Assembly: GCF_000471905.2 (NCBI RefSeq)
Contig: NW_006499810.1
Location: 3,610,896 to 3,674,895, forward strand
Source of the DNA: Amborella trichopoda
Taxonomy: Eukaryota; Streptophyta; Magnoliopsida; Amborellales; Amborellaceae
Length of the DNA stretch: 64,000 bases
Direction: 5' to 3'
The position numbers were made by a program, and so were the translations under genes. The notes below the pieces were generated by a model. The model made no database searches. It was not told the origin of the DNA and saw nothing but the letters and a program-made list of their open reading frames with translations. Below, in pieces: positions 31,676 through 43,868 of this stretch; the stretch's first letter is position 1, and each line of letters begins with the position of its first letter.

Positions 31676-34600
31676 TGCATACAATGCCAATAAGAAGAGT
31701 TAAGAAAGATAAAAAGAAGAAGAAGTAAGACAATTCAAACAAAGTTAACTCTTTTATTGCATTAGACGGAGTTACAAGACAAAAAGCCCATTATTAGAGA
31801 GGTTACAAATCTATCATTCATTATTGCTCTCGCATCAGAAGAAAGGAGGGTAGCTGCGTCGAAAAGTTTCTCTTGCATCTGAGGAAAAGAAAGCAGTTGA
31901 CCCCCAACAGTACTCTTGTATTTGAGGATAAGAGGACAGTTACAGGCCAAAAATTTTCTCTTGCATCAGAAGAAAGGAGAGTAGCTGCCCTAGCATTGCT
32001 CTTGCATATGAGGAAAAGATGACGGTTACATGCCTGAAAGTTGCTCCCGCATCAAGAGGGTAGAAGGGTTTTAGATTGAGTTTATCAGACATACAAAGCA
32101 GACCCTTTTGGCAAGGAACTGACCTATGATAGAGAGCACGCCCTCTTCACCATGAGCACCTTTCCACATAACAACATGGAGTTCATTGTTGTGCTGAAGG
32201 ACTTAGCTTCCAACAGGCTTCCTAAGCCCGATCTTACCATTGGACACCACCCTTTTCCTTCTCGAGTCATCGCCATGCGTGATCATCACCGCGCATGACT
32301 TAGCGTCGTGTGCAACAATCAACTCATTGCTGAGCATGACGACAGCCAGGCACAACTTATTGTCATTCATCAAAGGATCTAGCAAACAGCAACCGTCGTG
32401 CACGACTAACACCGGATGCATTGTGTTCCTAGCCATGTGCGACTAAGGAACTGACTAGCACCGCACGAGACTAGCGCCGGTTATGTCTTCAAAAGACTAA
32501 TGCCAGTTGTGTTTCTAAAAGCCTAGTGCCGACTGCATTTCCTAAAGGCTAATGCTGACTATGTTTCTAAGGCCCAACGGAAGCCACATTTCCCAAAGGC
32601 TGACGTTGGGTGTGTCACTAAGGACTAACGCCACCTGTGTTTGACAAAAAGGGCTAACATCAGCTGTGTTCTCTATCGCCGCACGTGTTTGCTCACAATG
32701 CTTTAGACGGTATGTTTTAGCTTTTCAAGACCCCTCTACTGTTCACCTTATGGTGACATTTCGTCTCCCCACAACTGTTTACCTCCCGATGAACTTTCAT
32801 CTCCCCATGACTGTTCACCTCCCGATGGCCCCCAGACAACCGTTTACTCCCCTATGACTTTCTGGCTACCCACCTGGAAATCACTTCACTTGCCAGAAAC
32901 CCACTGTTCAAGCTTCCCCTCTCCTTCTTGATGGCAGAAAGTTATCGAAATATCCCCGGAGGCGAGAGAAAGACCACCGGTAGTACTTTGCTACAACCTA
33001 CACCCCTTTTTCGCCTTCCCTGTCACTCCAAAAATACATTCGGAGTTGCTCGCTACCCTCATCACAGACTCCTGCAACCTCACAAATGCTCTTGCGTTCC
33101 CTCCGGTGCTCTTTCTTCTCAGCCGGAACCTTCTCCTGCTTGCCAGAAAACTCCTGCAAACCTCACTCGAGTGCTCGCGTGCTTGCCAGAATTCTTGTCG
33201 GGAGCTCTCTCACTCTCACTGCTAAATGCCTTAGCTGTTTTACCAAAGGTAAAACGGTAAAAATGGGGTTTACCTCGTTATATAGGTGATGTTCGTTCAA
33301 AGTGCCCCTAACAAATCAGGAATTCTAGGCACGTCCCTGAAGACTAAACGACAATGGGACGGACCGGGTCGGGCTCAGACCTGAGGGAGGCTTACTGTCA
33401 CTCATGAAGCCTCATGCATCAGAGACCAGGACTTGGTCAAGCTTAGGCTCGAGGCCCGAACACAGGTCACCATCGCCTGTGTAATCTATTCTTAGCGCCG
33501 GCTGTGTTCTCAAAAGCCCAGCGCCAGTTGTGTTCTTAAAAGCTAGTGCTGACTGCCTAGTGTCGGTTGTGTTCTCAAGTCTACCGTCGTGTGTGTTGCC
33601 ACTACGCACGCTAGTGCTGTGTGTATTATGCTCCCCGTGATAGCGTCGTACATGTCAATGCTATTACCATTCAAGTCCACCGCCATGTGTGTTATTCTCC
33701 CCATGATAGCTCCACACATGTTCTAGCACCGCGCATGATAAAACCTGATCACCATTGTGCTTGTTCTACCACTATCCTTAATGGAGTTTCACCCAGGCCG
33801 TGACCTGTCAACCCCAGTGGAGTTGCACCCAGGCTATGACTTGTCATCCCCAGTGGAGTTGCACCTAGGACATTGCACCCAGGTCTTGATATGTCATCTC
33901 TAATTGAGTAGGCCACTATCCCTTATCCTCGGTAGGACTCACAACCGTACTGTAGCCCATAATCCCCAGTGGAGTTAGGGTCATTCTTACTTCTTCAACC
34001 CCTAGTGGGTTTGTTTCACACCAAGTCCTTATTTCTTTACTATCTTATCCCTAGGAAGTCAGATTACCTTCCATAAGCCTATCCTCCATAGAGCCTCACT
34101 TTTTACCCCCTGGGAATCACACTCAACGTAAGCTAGTGGATCACCAATCTCCACTTTCCATCCATATATTATCCATCTTTCATAGATAGCATCGTGTCAT
34201 CTCCCCAAAAGTGATTCAAACCACCAACATCCTCACATCATGGCCTCAACAGACTGCCATTCATCACCACCATGGTCCAGTTGTATGACCTTAAACTGCA
34301 GTGCACATCTTGGGCTCATGACGTTAAAAGACTTCGCATAGGTCCCGAAGGCATGACCCTGAACACGCCTTCAAAAAAAAAAAGAATAATGGGCATGGTG
34401 TATACCTGGACAACGGAAAGCCATGAGTAAAAATAACGGACGGGTTCGTAAAATAAAAAAAACTGGGCACCGTGAGTAAAAATGGAAGAATAAGGGTGGA
34501 CATGGCCGTAAGGTCATGAGTAAAAGAGTCCCAAATAAAAAGAAGTTGGTGAAAACCGTCTCTATGACGCTGCTTCCCAAGTCTAAGTGAAAATCCGTAA

Positions 34601-35434
34601 AGGACGCTTGGACCAATAAATAGGTTGATGCAACGTTTGTCTCTATAGGTGGCTCCAGCCCACATTCAAAGAGAAAAATCCCTGGTGTCACAATACTAAG
34701 ACCAAAAAATACGAGCTTCAAGGAAAGATTATGATAGCTTGAGTCCATTTGTAAAAAGGACTCGAAGGATAGAAGACTCGCTAAGAATGTAAGACAAGTC
34801 TCATGAAGAAGAGCACTATTCTTACGGAGTCACTAACGCACTCAAAGATGCTGAAGATGCCCCAAGAAAGCCAAGTCAGTCAGACCTTGGAACTGTTATC
34901 CAGCAATAGGATTAAGCCCTCAGGGGACGCCTCGGACAAAGAAGAGACGTATCCTGATTGTTGAAACTGCTAGCATCAAGTAGGGGTTATACCTAAAGCC
35001 GGTCACCTTGATAAATTGAGGTACCCAACAGATGACCCTTCAGCAGACCATTCAGAACAAACAACAAAATAAACAAACCCACACTAAAAGGGAAAAATAC
35101 CCTTCAGCATGGCACTCGACTACCAGACGGGCCTGATTCTGACCAACGAGGTTCATACAAAATCCTCAGCTGTCAGAATCACAAATAGTCCACACGAGGG
35201 TGAGGACTTTGATAGGATCCCTCAAACAAAAGTCTCTTCCCCCCCTTAAGTCTCCATGGATGGACCTGTACATTGCATCCAAACGTCTGAGCATCCTAGT
35301 TACAGCATTGCGTGGATCTACTAGGCGTTCACGTGGTCCTGTGGCTAGGAAGAAGAAAGTAATAAAGTCGAAGGAAATTTTCTAAATGTTGTCCTTCTAG
35401 CATCTCTCGAAGCACAACATTCTGCGGGGCAAGC
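31676..35434 (+). other. Element B 3' region
   Basis: Non-coding, with several arrays: five degenerate copies of about 54 bp (TCTTGCATCWGAGGAAAAGA type) at 31825-32060; GCGCCGGTTGTGTT-CTAAAAGCC units at 32450-32680 and 33485-33590; GTGGAGTTGCACCCAGG units at 33785-33900. One 94-bp unit at 35131-35225 is present in three copies in element C. Open frames such as 32928-33260 show no domain. Confidence 0.75.
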
Positions 35435-38400
35435 TGTTTGAACACATTTTTCAGCACCTTGGGTCCCCGATGCGGAATAAAAGAGAAGCCGGTCAATAAA
35501 GCCTTGACATACATGGAATTCTTGAAATTCTCATAATTTCCTCAGAACGAGCCAAAATCTTCCTAAGTACTCCAAAAGGCCACATGCTAAGTTCTGTTGC
35601 AATCCGACATGTTTAAGGCAATGCAGACAAAGAAACAATTTCAAAACAATCAGCCTCTAACACCCTGAAATGGATCCCGTAACAAGATTTTTAATTGTGT
35701 TAAATAGCTATGGGATTACCGCTATTGGATCCGGCACGGTCGAAAACCCTTAGAGGTCAACTTTCGTCTGAAATGGACATTCTACGGCAAAGTTATGAGT
35801 GAAACATTAAAAAGGGGTAGGAATACCGTGCGGCCTCCCTGCACTAATCTTCATTAAATAAGACTGGTGTGTACAGTCATGAGCAGCAACTTTGAAGACT
35901 CGTATCTCGTTCATTAGGAGTCAGATCGTGCTCGATTTTTTTGAGTGTGTTTATCTTGTCAAGACGAGCGTTTGATATGTGGCACGGCTCATGGCGATAC
36001 CCGAGTAGGAAAAAAAACTAGAGATAAGTTGGTGATTCGTGAAGACCATTGCAGAAAATTCAGCAGCAGCACGCCTCGCTTGAGCGACCATATCACGACG
36101 CTCAAGTGCTCGATCGACGTGAAACTAATTACATTACGTACGTAAGGGCCGAGGCTACGCCTGGCCAAACCCCATGTATGATGAATGGTTGGATTTGACT
36201 CGCGAAGGCATCAAAAGTGCTGCAGATTTCGGCCATCAATTTTTTAGATTCTGATTAAAAACCCAAGACCACGAAATATTTGTTCGGACACAAAATCGAG
36301 CTGTGTTTGCTGTAACGTGATCGTGATGGCATGCTCAGTATAATTCAATGAAGAAATCAAATATACACATCAAGAAACAAGCACACTATCGATAAAAAGG
36401 TTTCAAGATCTATACAAATTTTGAGTTCATGATCGTGGCCTAAAAACGCGATCCATGGCTCGAAGTTGGTATCAAATCGATCGCCATGCCGAGCCCGTCA
36501 AAAAAACAATCATCTTTCAACCAAACGAATGTCGGAGCAACCTCGAATCATCCACGGAAGATCACGCATGTTCTAGGGCAGCAACAGAGACTGTTTTTGA
36601 ATTCATGTATTGTTGGGCAGTGGCAAAACAATCTTTTTGCACCCATTTTTAGATTTTATTTTAATTTAATTAAATTGTAACTATCATCAATTAGGTTAGA
36701 TTTTGGGCATCCACCTACGTTTCCCAATTCTATAAATACATGTTAAACCTAATTGTCAAGGGACCCCTAATTTTTTAATCTCATGAATAAAATTAGGGAG
36801 TTTTCACATTGAAATTGTGGGCACGTCTTAGAGAGAGAGAGGAGAGAGAAGAAAAAGTTTGGTACCCTTTAATGAAGGTAATTTTCTCTCTCCTTCTCTC
36901 ATGTCTCTCTTTATCTCTCTTTTTTCTCTTCTCTCTCTTTCTCTCTCCTCCTTTCATCTCTCTCTTTCTCTCTCCTCTTCTTATCTATCTCTTTCTCTCT
37001 CCTCCTCTCATCTATCTCTTTCTCTCTCCTCCTTTCATCTCTCTTTCTCTCTCCTCTTCTTATCGATCTCTTTCTCTCCTCTTCTCATCTTTCTCTTTCT
37101 CTCTCCTCTCATCTATCTCTTTCTCTTTCTCTCTCCTCTCATCTATCTCTTTCTCTTTCCTCCCTCTTTCTTAATCTTCTTTATTCACTTTCCTTCTCTC
37201 TCCTATATCTTTCCTCTCGTTCCTCACTTTACTAATCTCTCTCTTCCTTCTTTCTCCATGTTCTTTCTCTCTTTTCTTCATTCATTCATGGTGAAGCCTA
37301 TCGTTGAGTAGGATGTCTTCCTACTCTTGGGACATAAATAGTGAGTCGGGCCTTAACTCAAGTGGCGGGCCGGGCCTCTGTCAAAATTCCCCTATCTCCC
37401 TCCTATGTCATGAACGACAGAATCTAATCGTCGTCCATGTTTTTTCTCTCTTATTTCCTCGTCTATATCATTAACAGCGAAACCTCATCGCCGTTCATGT
37501 TTTCTCTATCTTATTTCCTCTCCTATGTCATGAACGATGGAACCTCATCGTCATTCATGTTTTCTCTTCTTCCCTTTCTTATGTCATGAACGGTGGAACC
37601 TCATCGCCGTCCATATTTTCTCTCTCTTCTTACTCCTATGTCATGGATGGTGAAACCTCATTATCGTCTATATTTTATCTCTCTTCTTACTCCTATGCCA
37701 TGGATGGCAGAATCTCATCGTTGTCCATGTTTTCTCTCTCTTCTTGCTCCTATGTCATAGACAGCGGCAGCTCATCACTGTCCGTATTTTCTCTCTCTTC
37801 TTACTCCTCTGTTATGGACAGTAGAAGCTCATCACCATTCAAGTTTTCTTCTATTCTCTCTCTTATCATGGACAACGAAAGCTCATTGTCGTCCATGTTT
37901 TCTTCTATTCTCTCTCCTATGTCATGAATGGAGGAAGCTCATCATCGTCCATGTTTTCTTCTATTTTCTCTCTCGTCTGTCATGGATGGTGGAACCTCAT
38001 CATTGTCCATGTTTTCTTCTATTCTTTCTCTCCACTGTCATGGATGGCGGAAGCTCATCATCATCGATGTTTTCTTTTATTCTCTCTCCTCTGTCATGGA
38101 CTGTAGAAGCTCATCGCTGCCCATGTTTTCTTCTATTCTCTCTCCTCTGTCATGGACAGTGGAATCTCATCGTTGTCCATGCTTTCTTCTATTCTCTATC
38201 TCCTCTGTCATGGACGGCAGAAGCTCATCGTTGTCCATGTTTTCTTCTATTTTCTCCCTCCTCTGTCATGGATGGTGGAAGCTCATCGTCGTCCATATTT
38301 TCTTCTATTTTCTCCCTCCTCTGTTATGGACGGCAAAAGCTCATCGCCGTCCATGTTTTCTTCCCTTTCTCCCCCTTCTGTCATGGACTGTGAAATCTCA

Positions 38401-39298
38401 TCGCCATCTATGTTTCTCTTTTCTTTTCTCTCGTATTTCCCTCTCTTTTTATTTCTTTATTCTCTTTCTTCCTTCTCTCTTTTCTCACCTCTTTCTTCTT
38501 CCTCTTTTTCCTATCCTTTCTTCTCTCCACTATTCCTTTCTAATTTTCTCTTCCCCCTCTCTTTCTTCTCTCTCTTCTTTCTTCCTCGTCTCTAGTTTGA
38601 TCAAGGGAGGCTAAGTCAAGCACTGCCATGGTAGTCTCATCATCCAGCAGTATTGCTAGTGTGTCGGTCTTAGTTACCGTGCCCTTCTTGCTGCTATGAT
38701 AGGCTAGCCCTCGTGCTAGGCTGGTCAGTTATCATTCTATCGTTTAGTAGTATTGCCGTTGTGCCAATCTGAGTTACCGTGCCCATCTTGCTACCACTCT
38801 GGGTCAATCACTTGCTGGTCTAGCTACTGTATTATTCTAGCCACTTGGTCAAATTCCTATCTTCCCCATTCCTCTATTTATCTCTTTCTTCTCCTTTCAT
38901 CTATTTTCTTACTCTTTTCTTCTTCTTTTGAATGTGTATGCCTATGTGCATTTGGGGCCCCTTGGCCCACTTGTATTGTAAATTAACTATGTGTGTGTGA
39001 TTACAAAAACAAGAGAGTATAGGCCAAGGGAGGCGATTCCAAACCAGTGTTAGGACTGAGGGGCTTTCCATCGTGATCTAAGAAGGTGCTCGCATGAGTC
39101 AGCCCGAGTGAGTCATAGACCCAGGTGAGGTGTGTCTGGCCTCACATTAAAATTCCTCTCTCATCGATTGATATACTTGCCCTTATTTCCTAACAAGATT
39201 CTCGAGAGAGCGATCTCAAGTCCAGGGTTCTCCTGAAATCCGAGACACGTGCCACCAGGTCATCCCGATTGGGAGGACGAGATCGAGGCACTTAACTA
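35435..39298 (+). repeat. Element B 3' LTR
   Basis: Starts TGTTTGAACACATTTTTCAG and ends GGCACTTAACTA. It has the same order of parts as the 5' LTR: TATA at 36731, CT tract 36880-37290 and hairpin minisatellite 37405-38415 (more copies than in the 5' LTR). A conserved GGCGGGGCAWGC-like block just upstream, shared with C, is the likely polypurine tract. Confidence 0.92.
37405..38415 (+). repeat. Hairpin minisatellite of element B 3' LTR, about 17 copies
   Basis: Same unit as in the 5' LTR with more units and some distinct variants (CATGAACGATGG with CATTCATG arms near 37530). Array growth or loss after insertion explains most of the length difference between the LTRs. Confidence 0.9.
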
Positions 39299-39303
39299 GG
39301 GAG

Positions 39304-39948
39304 TTTTGGTGAGGTACTCCTTGATTTGATCGAATGCTTCTTGGCATTCATTATCCCATATGAATGGGGTATCCTTCTTAAGGAGCGTATTGAACGGTGC
39401 GCACTTGTCCACCAGTTGTGAAATAAAACGCTTTATGGCTTATATGCGACCTTGAAGCCCACATATTTCTCTGATGTTTCGGGGAGGGGCATTTCAGTGA
39501 TGGCTCGTATTTTGAACGGGTCCACCTCAATTGCCCTTTGGCTTACTATAAAGCTTAGTAATTTAACGGATTCAACTCCAAAGGAAAATTTCTGTGAATT
39601 GAGTTTGAGTCGATGTTTTCGAACTCTTTTGAAAATGGTTCTCAGATTGATGAGGAGATCAAACCTGGCCTTTGACTTGACCAGGATGTCATCGACATAG
39701 TCTTCCATGATGGTGTACATTAAGTTGTTGAAGATGCTAGTCATTGCCCTTTGATAAGTTGCCCCTGCATTTTTACGGCCAAAGGGCATGACACAGTAGC
39801 AGTAGGTTCCCCATTGCGTTGTGAACGATGTTTTGGTCAGATCTTCTTCTGCCATGACGATTTTGTTGTAACCGAAAAGCCATCCATGAATGACAACATC
39901 GCGTGCCCCACAATGTTGTTGACCAAGGCATCTATATTTGGTAATGGG
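39304..39948 (-). pseudogene. Element A RT, second part (between nested B and C)
   Basis: The minus strand carries the RT palm: NIDALVNNIVGHAMLSFMDG near 39900 (with the Asp of motif A), MPFGRKNAGATYQRAMTS, then YVDDILVKSKARFDLLINL with the catalytic YVDD. It is open at 39433-39855 and runs on to WDNECQEAFDQIKEYL at the B border. The first part of RT lies beyond C at 53465-53645. The next domain lies beyond B at 19899. This piece shows that B and C entered the same gene about 640 bp apart. Confidence 0.92.
39944..39948. repeat. Target-site duplication of element C (ATGGG), left copy
   Basis: The partner at 53465-53469 reads ATGAG, one transition away. The A reading frame supports ATGGG as the older form. 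Confidence 0.8.
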
Positions 39949-41227
39949 TGTTGGAAGATATTTTTCATCATCATGGGGCCCCCGCTCAATAAAAGCCTAG
40001 CAAAACAGTGAAAATTCCAACAGTCTCAGTATAGCCCCGAAACTGGCTAAGATCTTCATGATATCTCAAAAGTCTGCTACCAAGTTTCGTCACATTCCAA
40101 CGTGTCTAAGGTAGTACAGACTAAGAAACAGATCTGACAAAATTGGCCTCTAGCACCCTGAAACGGCCCCTATAACTAGAGATACTTTTTTGGTGTCTCA
40201 AATTGTTAAAGGACCATCACCATTGGATCCGGTATGGTTGAAAATGCCCAGGGGTCTAATTTCAGCTCGAACAGACACTCCAGGAAAACGTTATAGGTAA
40301 AAGAGTGAAACAGAAGGAGACACAACTATTCTCGTGCGGCCACCCTACAACTCTATACCATTGAAGGGACAGTCACAAATAGGGACTTTCGACCCTCATA
40401 TCTCACCCGTCTTAAGTCGGATCGTGCTCAAATTTGGTGAGCATGTTCATCGTATCAAGACGAGCGATTTGATATGTGGCATGACATGTGATCAAACCCG
40501 AGCACGAAGAAAAGCTTGAGAGAAGTTGTGGATCCATGAAGAAAGTACAGGAAATTCAGCAACATCGTGCCTTGCTCGAGCGAACAAATCACGCCTCTCG
40601 TGAGACCGATCAATATGAGACCAATTCCATCGCATGCGTAAGGTCTCAGGCCGTCTTTGACCCAAACCCCATACATGATGAACGATCAGATTCCGCAAAC
40701 GAAGCCGATGAAGCCACTGCAAATTTCGTGGTCGAAAGTCTAGGTTTCGGGAAAAATTCCAAATTTGCAAAATCTTCATTCGGGCACGGAATTGAGCTGC
40801 TTTTGTTGCCCCGCGATCGTAACAGCATGCTCAGTGTGATCTAGCGAAGAAATCATCGCAAAACGTCAAGGAACGAGCACACTATCGATCCGAAGTTTCA
40901 AGATCCATTCAAATTTCAAGTCACATGCTCGTGCACTAAAAACATGATCCATGACTCGAAGTTGGTATCAAACCGATCACTATGTCGAGTCCTACATGAA
41001 AACAACAATCTATTGATCAACTGGGCATCAGAAAAACCCCGGATCTTCCATGAAAAATCATGCACGTTTTAAAGAAACACAGGGACTGTTATGAAATTCC
41101 ACAATTGTTAATAAGGGGCAAATCTATCATTTTACACCTACTTTCTAATTTCTTTTAAATCATTTTAATCTTAATTTTCAGCAATTAGGGTTACTTTTCA
41201 TCATCCACCCATGTTTGGGGCAAATTC

Positions 41228-41235
41228 TATATATA
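41228..41235 (+). promoter_or_regulatory. TATA box of element C 5' LTR
   Basis: TATATATA, conserved at 52017-52024 in the 3' LTR. Confidence 0.6.
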
Positions 41236-41499
41236 CGGACCATCATTGTACGCACAAAAAAAAAAGACAGACTCAATCTCTCACAAAAGAGAGTTTTTAC
41301 TAAATACAGTTTCTCTTTCTTACCATTGTTGGGTCACGCTTGGAGAGAGAAAGCAAGGTGAGAGAAACTTTTGATTGATAGCCCTAGGCTTGAGGTCGAT
41401 TGTCTCTCTCTTTCTTTTCTTTTCTTTTCTCTCTTGTTTTTCTTCTTTCTCTTCCTCTCTTTCTTCTTCCTCTTCTCTGTCTGAGTTCCTCACAGTGGC

Positions 41500-42120
41500 C
41501 ATGTGCGATAGTGGCAGTGTCATGCATTCCTCTCCCGTGGTCTCACAGGTCGCGCATGGTGATGGCAATGCCATGTGCGAGTCTTCGTCTCATTCTGTTC
41601 GTCTGCCTGTCTCTCTTAATGAGGCCTACAGACTATGCTGCTGATCGCCACCCGTAGACGTAGCTTAGACGTCTCAATGAAGAGGCCATACGGTGAAACT
41701 TGTTGCCGCCCTCAGGGTCTTTCCCTGTTGCGCGCCTATGCAGACGACGATAACTATCACTGCCCATTAGAGGCCTCAGTAACACCTATCACCGTCTGTG
41801 AGCTTCCTTCGAGAACTTGGTGCCCATCGCCGTCTGCGAGCTTCCTCCACACTTTTGGTGCTCATCGCCATCCTTCTTGCATCCCACGCTTGTCGTCGTG
41901 CACCTCATGAGCATTCTCACCGTGTGCTTCGCAAATGGCTATCGTCGCGCGCTCCATGAGAGGCTATTGCCGCAGGCATAGGGGCGTGTTACCTTCTTAT
42001 ATTGCCAACGGCAATGTCTAGCGATGTCCGTAGTCCTCTACTCACCCTCTAGCCGTGAGTAGTAGTGTCTAGCGCCGTTCCAGGGCCATGACACTACTAC
42101 TCCACGTTCATGTTTGACAA
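41500..42120 (+). repeat. Degenerate hairpin repeats of element C LTR
   Basis: Repeated CGCCGTCTGCGAGCTTC, CATCGCCGTC and GCGCGCATGG-type words. One clear stem pairs CGCGCATGG (41551-41559) with CCATGTGCG (41571-41579) with one G-T pair. Less regular than in B or the solo LTR. The counterpart is 52280-52830. Confidence 0.55.
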
Positions 42121-42790
42121 CTCCTAGCGCCGTCGGGACCCTATCCCCTCTGTCGTCTCGCTCTCTTTCTTTTCACTCTCTTTCCTTCTCTTCGCTCTTT
42201 TCTCTTCTCACTTGACTGAGGTGGACTTAACCTAGCATCGCCACATCGGTCTCAATTTCGGGTAGTATTGCCACCGTACTGATCCTGAGTACCATGCATG
42301 TCTTGCTACCACTCCGATTCGGTCACTGTCTGGTTATCAAGCTCGTCTCGTCCCTTCATTAAGTTTTTTTCTTTTCTCGAGCTTTGCTCCAAACTTCAAC
42401 TTCATCACTCTAACCCCGCACATTCTTAACCACAAGGATGTGCAATGCCCTAAGACGAGGGTGAGTCTCTTCGACCCACTTGTCTTGCAAATTAACTATA
42501 GTAGTATTGTACAGAAAGCCAAGGAGATTACACGTCAAGGGAGGTGATTTCGATCCAGCTAAAACACCTGGGGGGCTTTCCGATGTGATCTAAAAGGGCA
42601 CCCACGCGAGCCAGCCTGAGTAAGTCCTGAACCCATCTTAAATTTCCCTCTCATCGGTTGGAATACCTGCCCTAGCCCTTGAGCAAGGCTCCAAGAGAGC
42701 GATCTCAAATCCTTGGTTCACTAGAAACTTGATATATGTGCTGTCAGATCATCTAAATCCGGAGGGCGAGATCGAGGCACCTAACCCGCT

Positions 42791-42808
42791 TGGCGACTCC
42801 ACTGGGGA
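42791..42808 (+). other. Primer binding site of element C
   Basis: TGGCGACTCCACTGGGGA, three bases (GCT) after the LTR, as in element B. Complementary to the 3' end of a tRNA-Arg. Confidence 0.88.
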
Positions 42809-43039
42809 CTTACTATGCCTTAGTCGGTTCGCTCTTATTTGACCAGTATCCTGGTTTACTTTCTGCATTTCTTTCTATGGCACCTGGGTTGTTCAACCCA
42901 CTCATCTGAGTGGGGATTTTCTCATCCCCGCACTCGTGACTGTCCCAGTGAAGCGAACTGCTCAAGCTTCCTTCCCTACTCTCCTTCTGAGTCAGGACTC
43001 ACAGTCCGGCTCCCAGGTTCTTGCCTGGGTTAGCGTGAG

Positions 43040-43868
43040 AGGGGACTTAAAAAGTCCTTGACTCCCCGCTTCCTCGCCCTGGTGGACCCTCCACCAAGGC
43101 CCCTTGCATCGGTGGCACGTTTTCCACCACACATAGCATACCGGCAAGTCTCTTTCCAGTTATATTGTTGAGGCATGCCGGAAGGTTGCCCCCATCACTA
43201 TTGCGAGAGGCAAGAAAATTGTTGTCGCTCCTGAGGTTCGCCGCAAAGGCAACCCCCTATACTCTTTCACCTCTCCGAACCTCTAAACTTAGAGGCTCGG
43301 CACACCAAGGTGGAGACCCTGCAGCCTCCACCTCTTACCCAAAGGCTCCTGGTCCATCCACTCAAGCCAAACCTAGAGGCAACCCCCACATTGCCTTGAG
43401 CTCGCATCAAGGGCTAGGCCCTCTTGGGTTGAACTCTGCGTGCGCTATGCATTCGCTTTCCATAGCTCAGGGCAATGTTAGTTCTATTCCACCTCGAGCA
43501 CATGAAGGTTGACCGCTTCCAGGTCACACGGCCCCACTCTGTGAGAGACGAGCTTTTGCCTCGCCCCTCACAAATACAAGCTCTGGGTCTTGACCTCCCA
43601 AGGTGGAACCAATTGACTAAGCTTGAGTTGAGCCCCAAGTCACATGGATGGCTAACCCTAAAGTTGCACACGCACCACCCTTGCAGGTCCCCTCCTGACC
43701 CCAACTCAAATGGAGTCATGAAACAACTCCTTCCCCTACTGTTCTTCCGACACTAGGCAAGCACCTCGAGCCCCGGTATTCAAAGGTCTTCCCAAAGAGT
43801 ACCATCTTAAGCCAGCCTCAGGTCAGCCATGCACATGGGCCCTACAAAGGAACTCAAGGCAACGGCTT
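43040..43868 (+). pseudogene. Decayed leader ORF of element C
   Basis: Corresponds to 23850-24700 of element B: the words GTGGACCCTCCACCAAGG, GGCAAGTC, GAGGCTCGGCAC and ACCTCGAGC-type blocks recur in the same order. Open pieces at 43165-43512 and 43475-43756 are frame fragments. Function of the ancestral ORF is unknown. Confidence 0.5.

Larger units (their letters stand above)
19905..39298 (+). mobile_element. Element B: Ogre-like Ty3/gypsy retrotransposon, 19.4 kb
   Basis: It has paired LTRs of 3.7 and 3.9 kb, a tRNA-Arg-like primer site three bases after the 5' LTR, a decayed ORF before gag, gag-pol remnants (25-31.7 kb) and a 3.7 kb repeat-rich 3' region. A perfect duplication flanks it. 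Size, primer site, leader ORF and long LTRs match the Ogre group. It sits in element A between RT and RNase H, antisense to A. The LTRs differ at many positions, including indels, so the insertion is old. All ORFs are broken. Confidence 0.93.
39949..42787 (+). repeat. Element C 5' LTR
   Basis: Starts TGTTGGAAGATATTTTTCAT and ends CACCTAACCC. TATA at 41228, CT-rich tract 41400-41490, then hairpin-bearing GC-richer repeats 41500-42120. The U5 end shares AGATCGAGGCACCTAACC with B and the solo LTR. Confidence 0.92.

Noticed and set aside
34324..34748. Phe/Leu-rich minus-strand frames of 113 and 125 codons
   Set aside because: Two phases of the same AT/T-rich antisense stretch in element B's 3' region; low complexity.
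37586..38614. Overlapping open frames of up to 228 codons
   Set aside because: The same minisatellite effect in the 3' LTR of element B.
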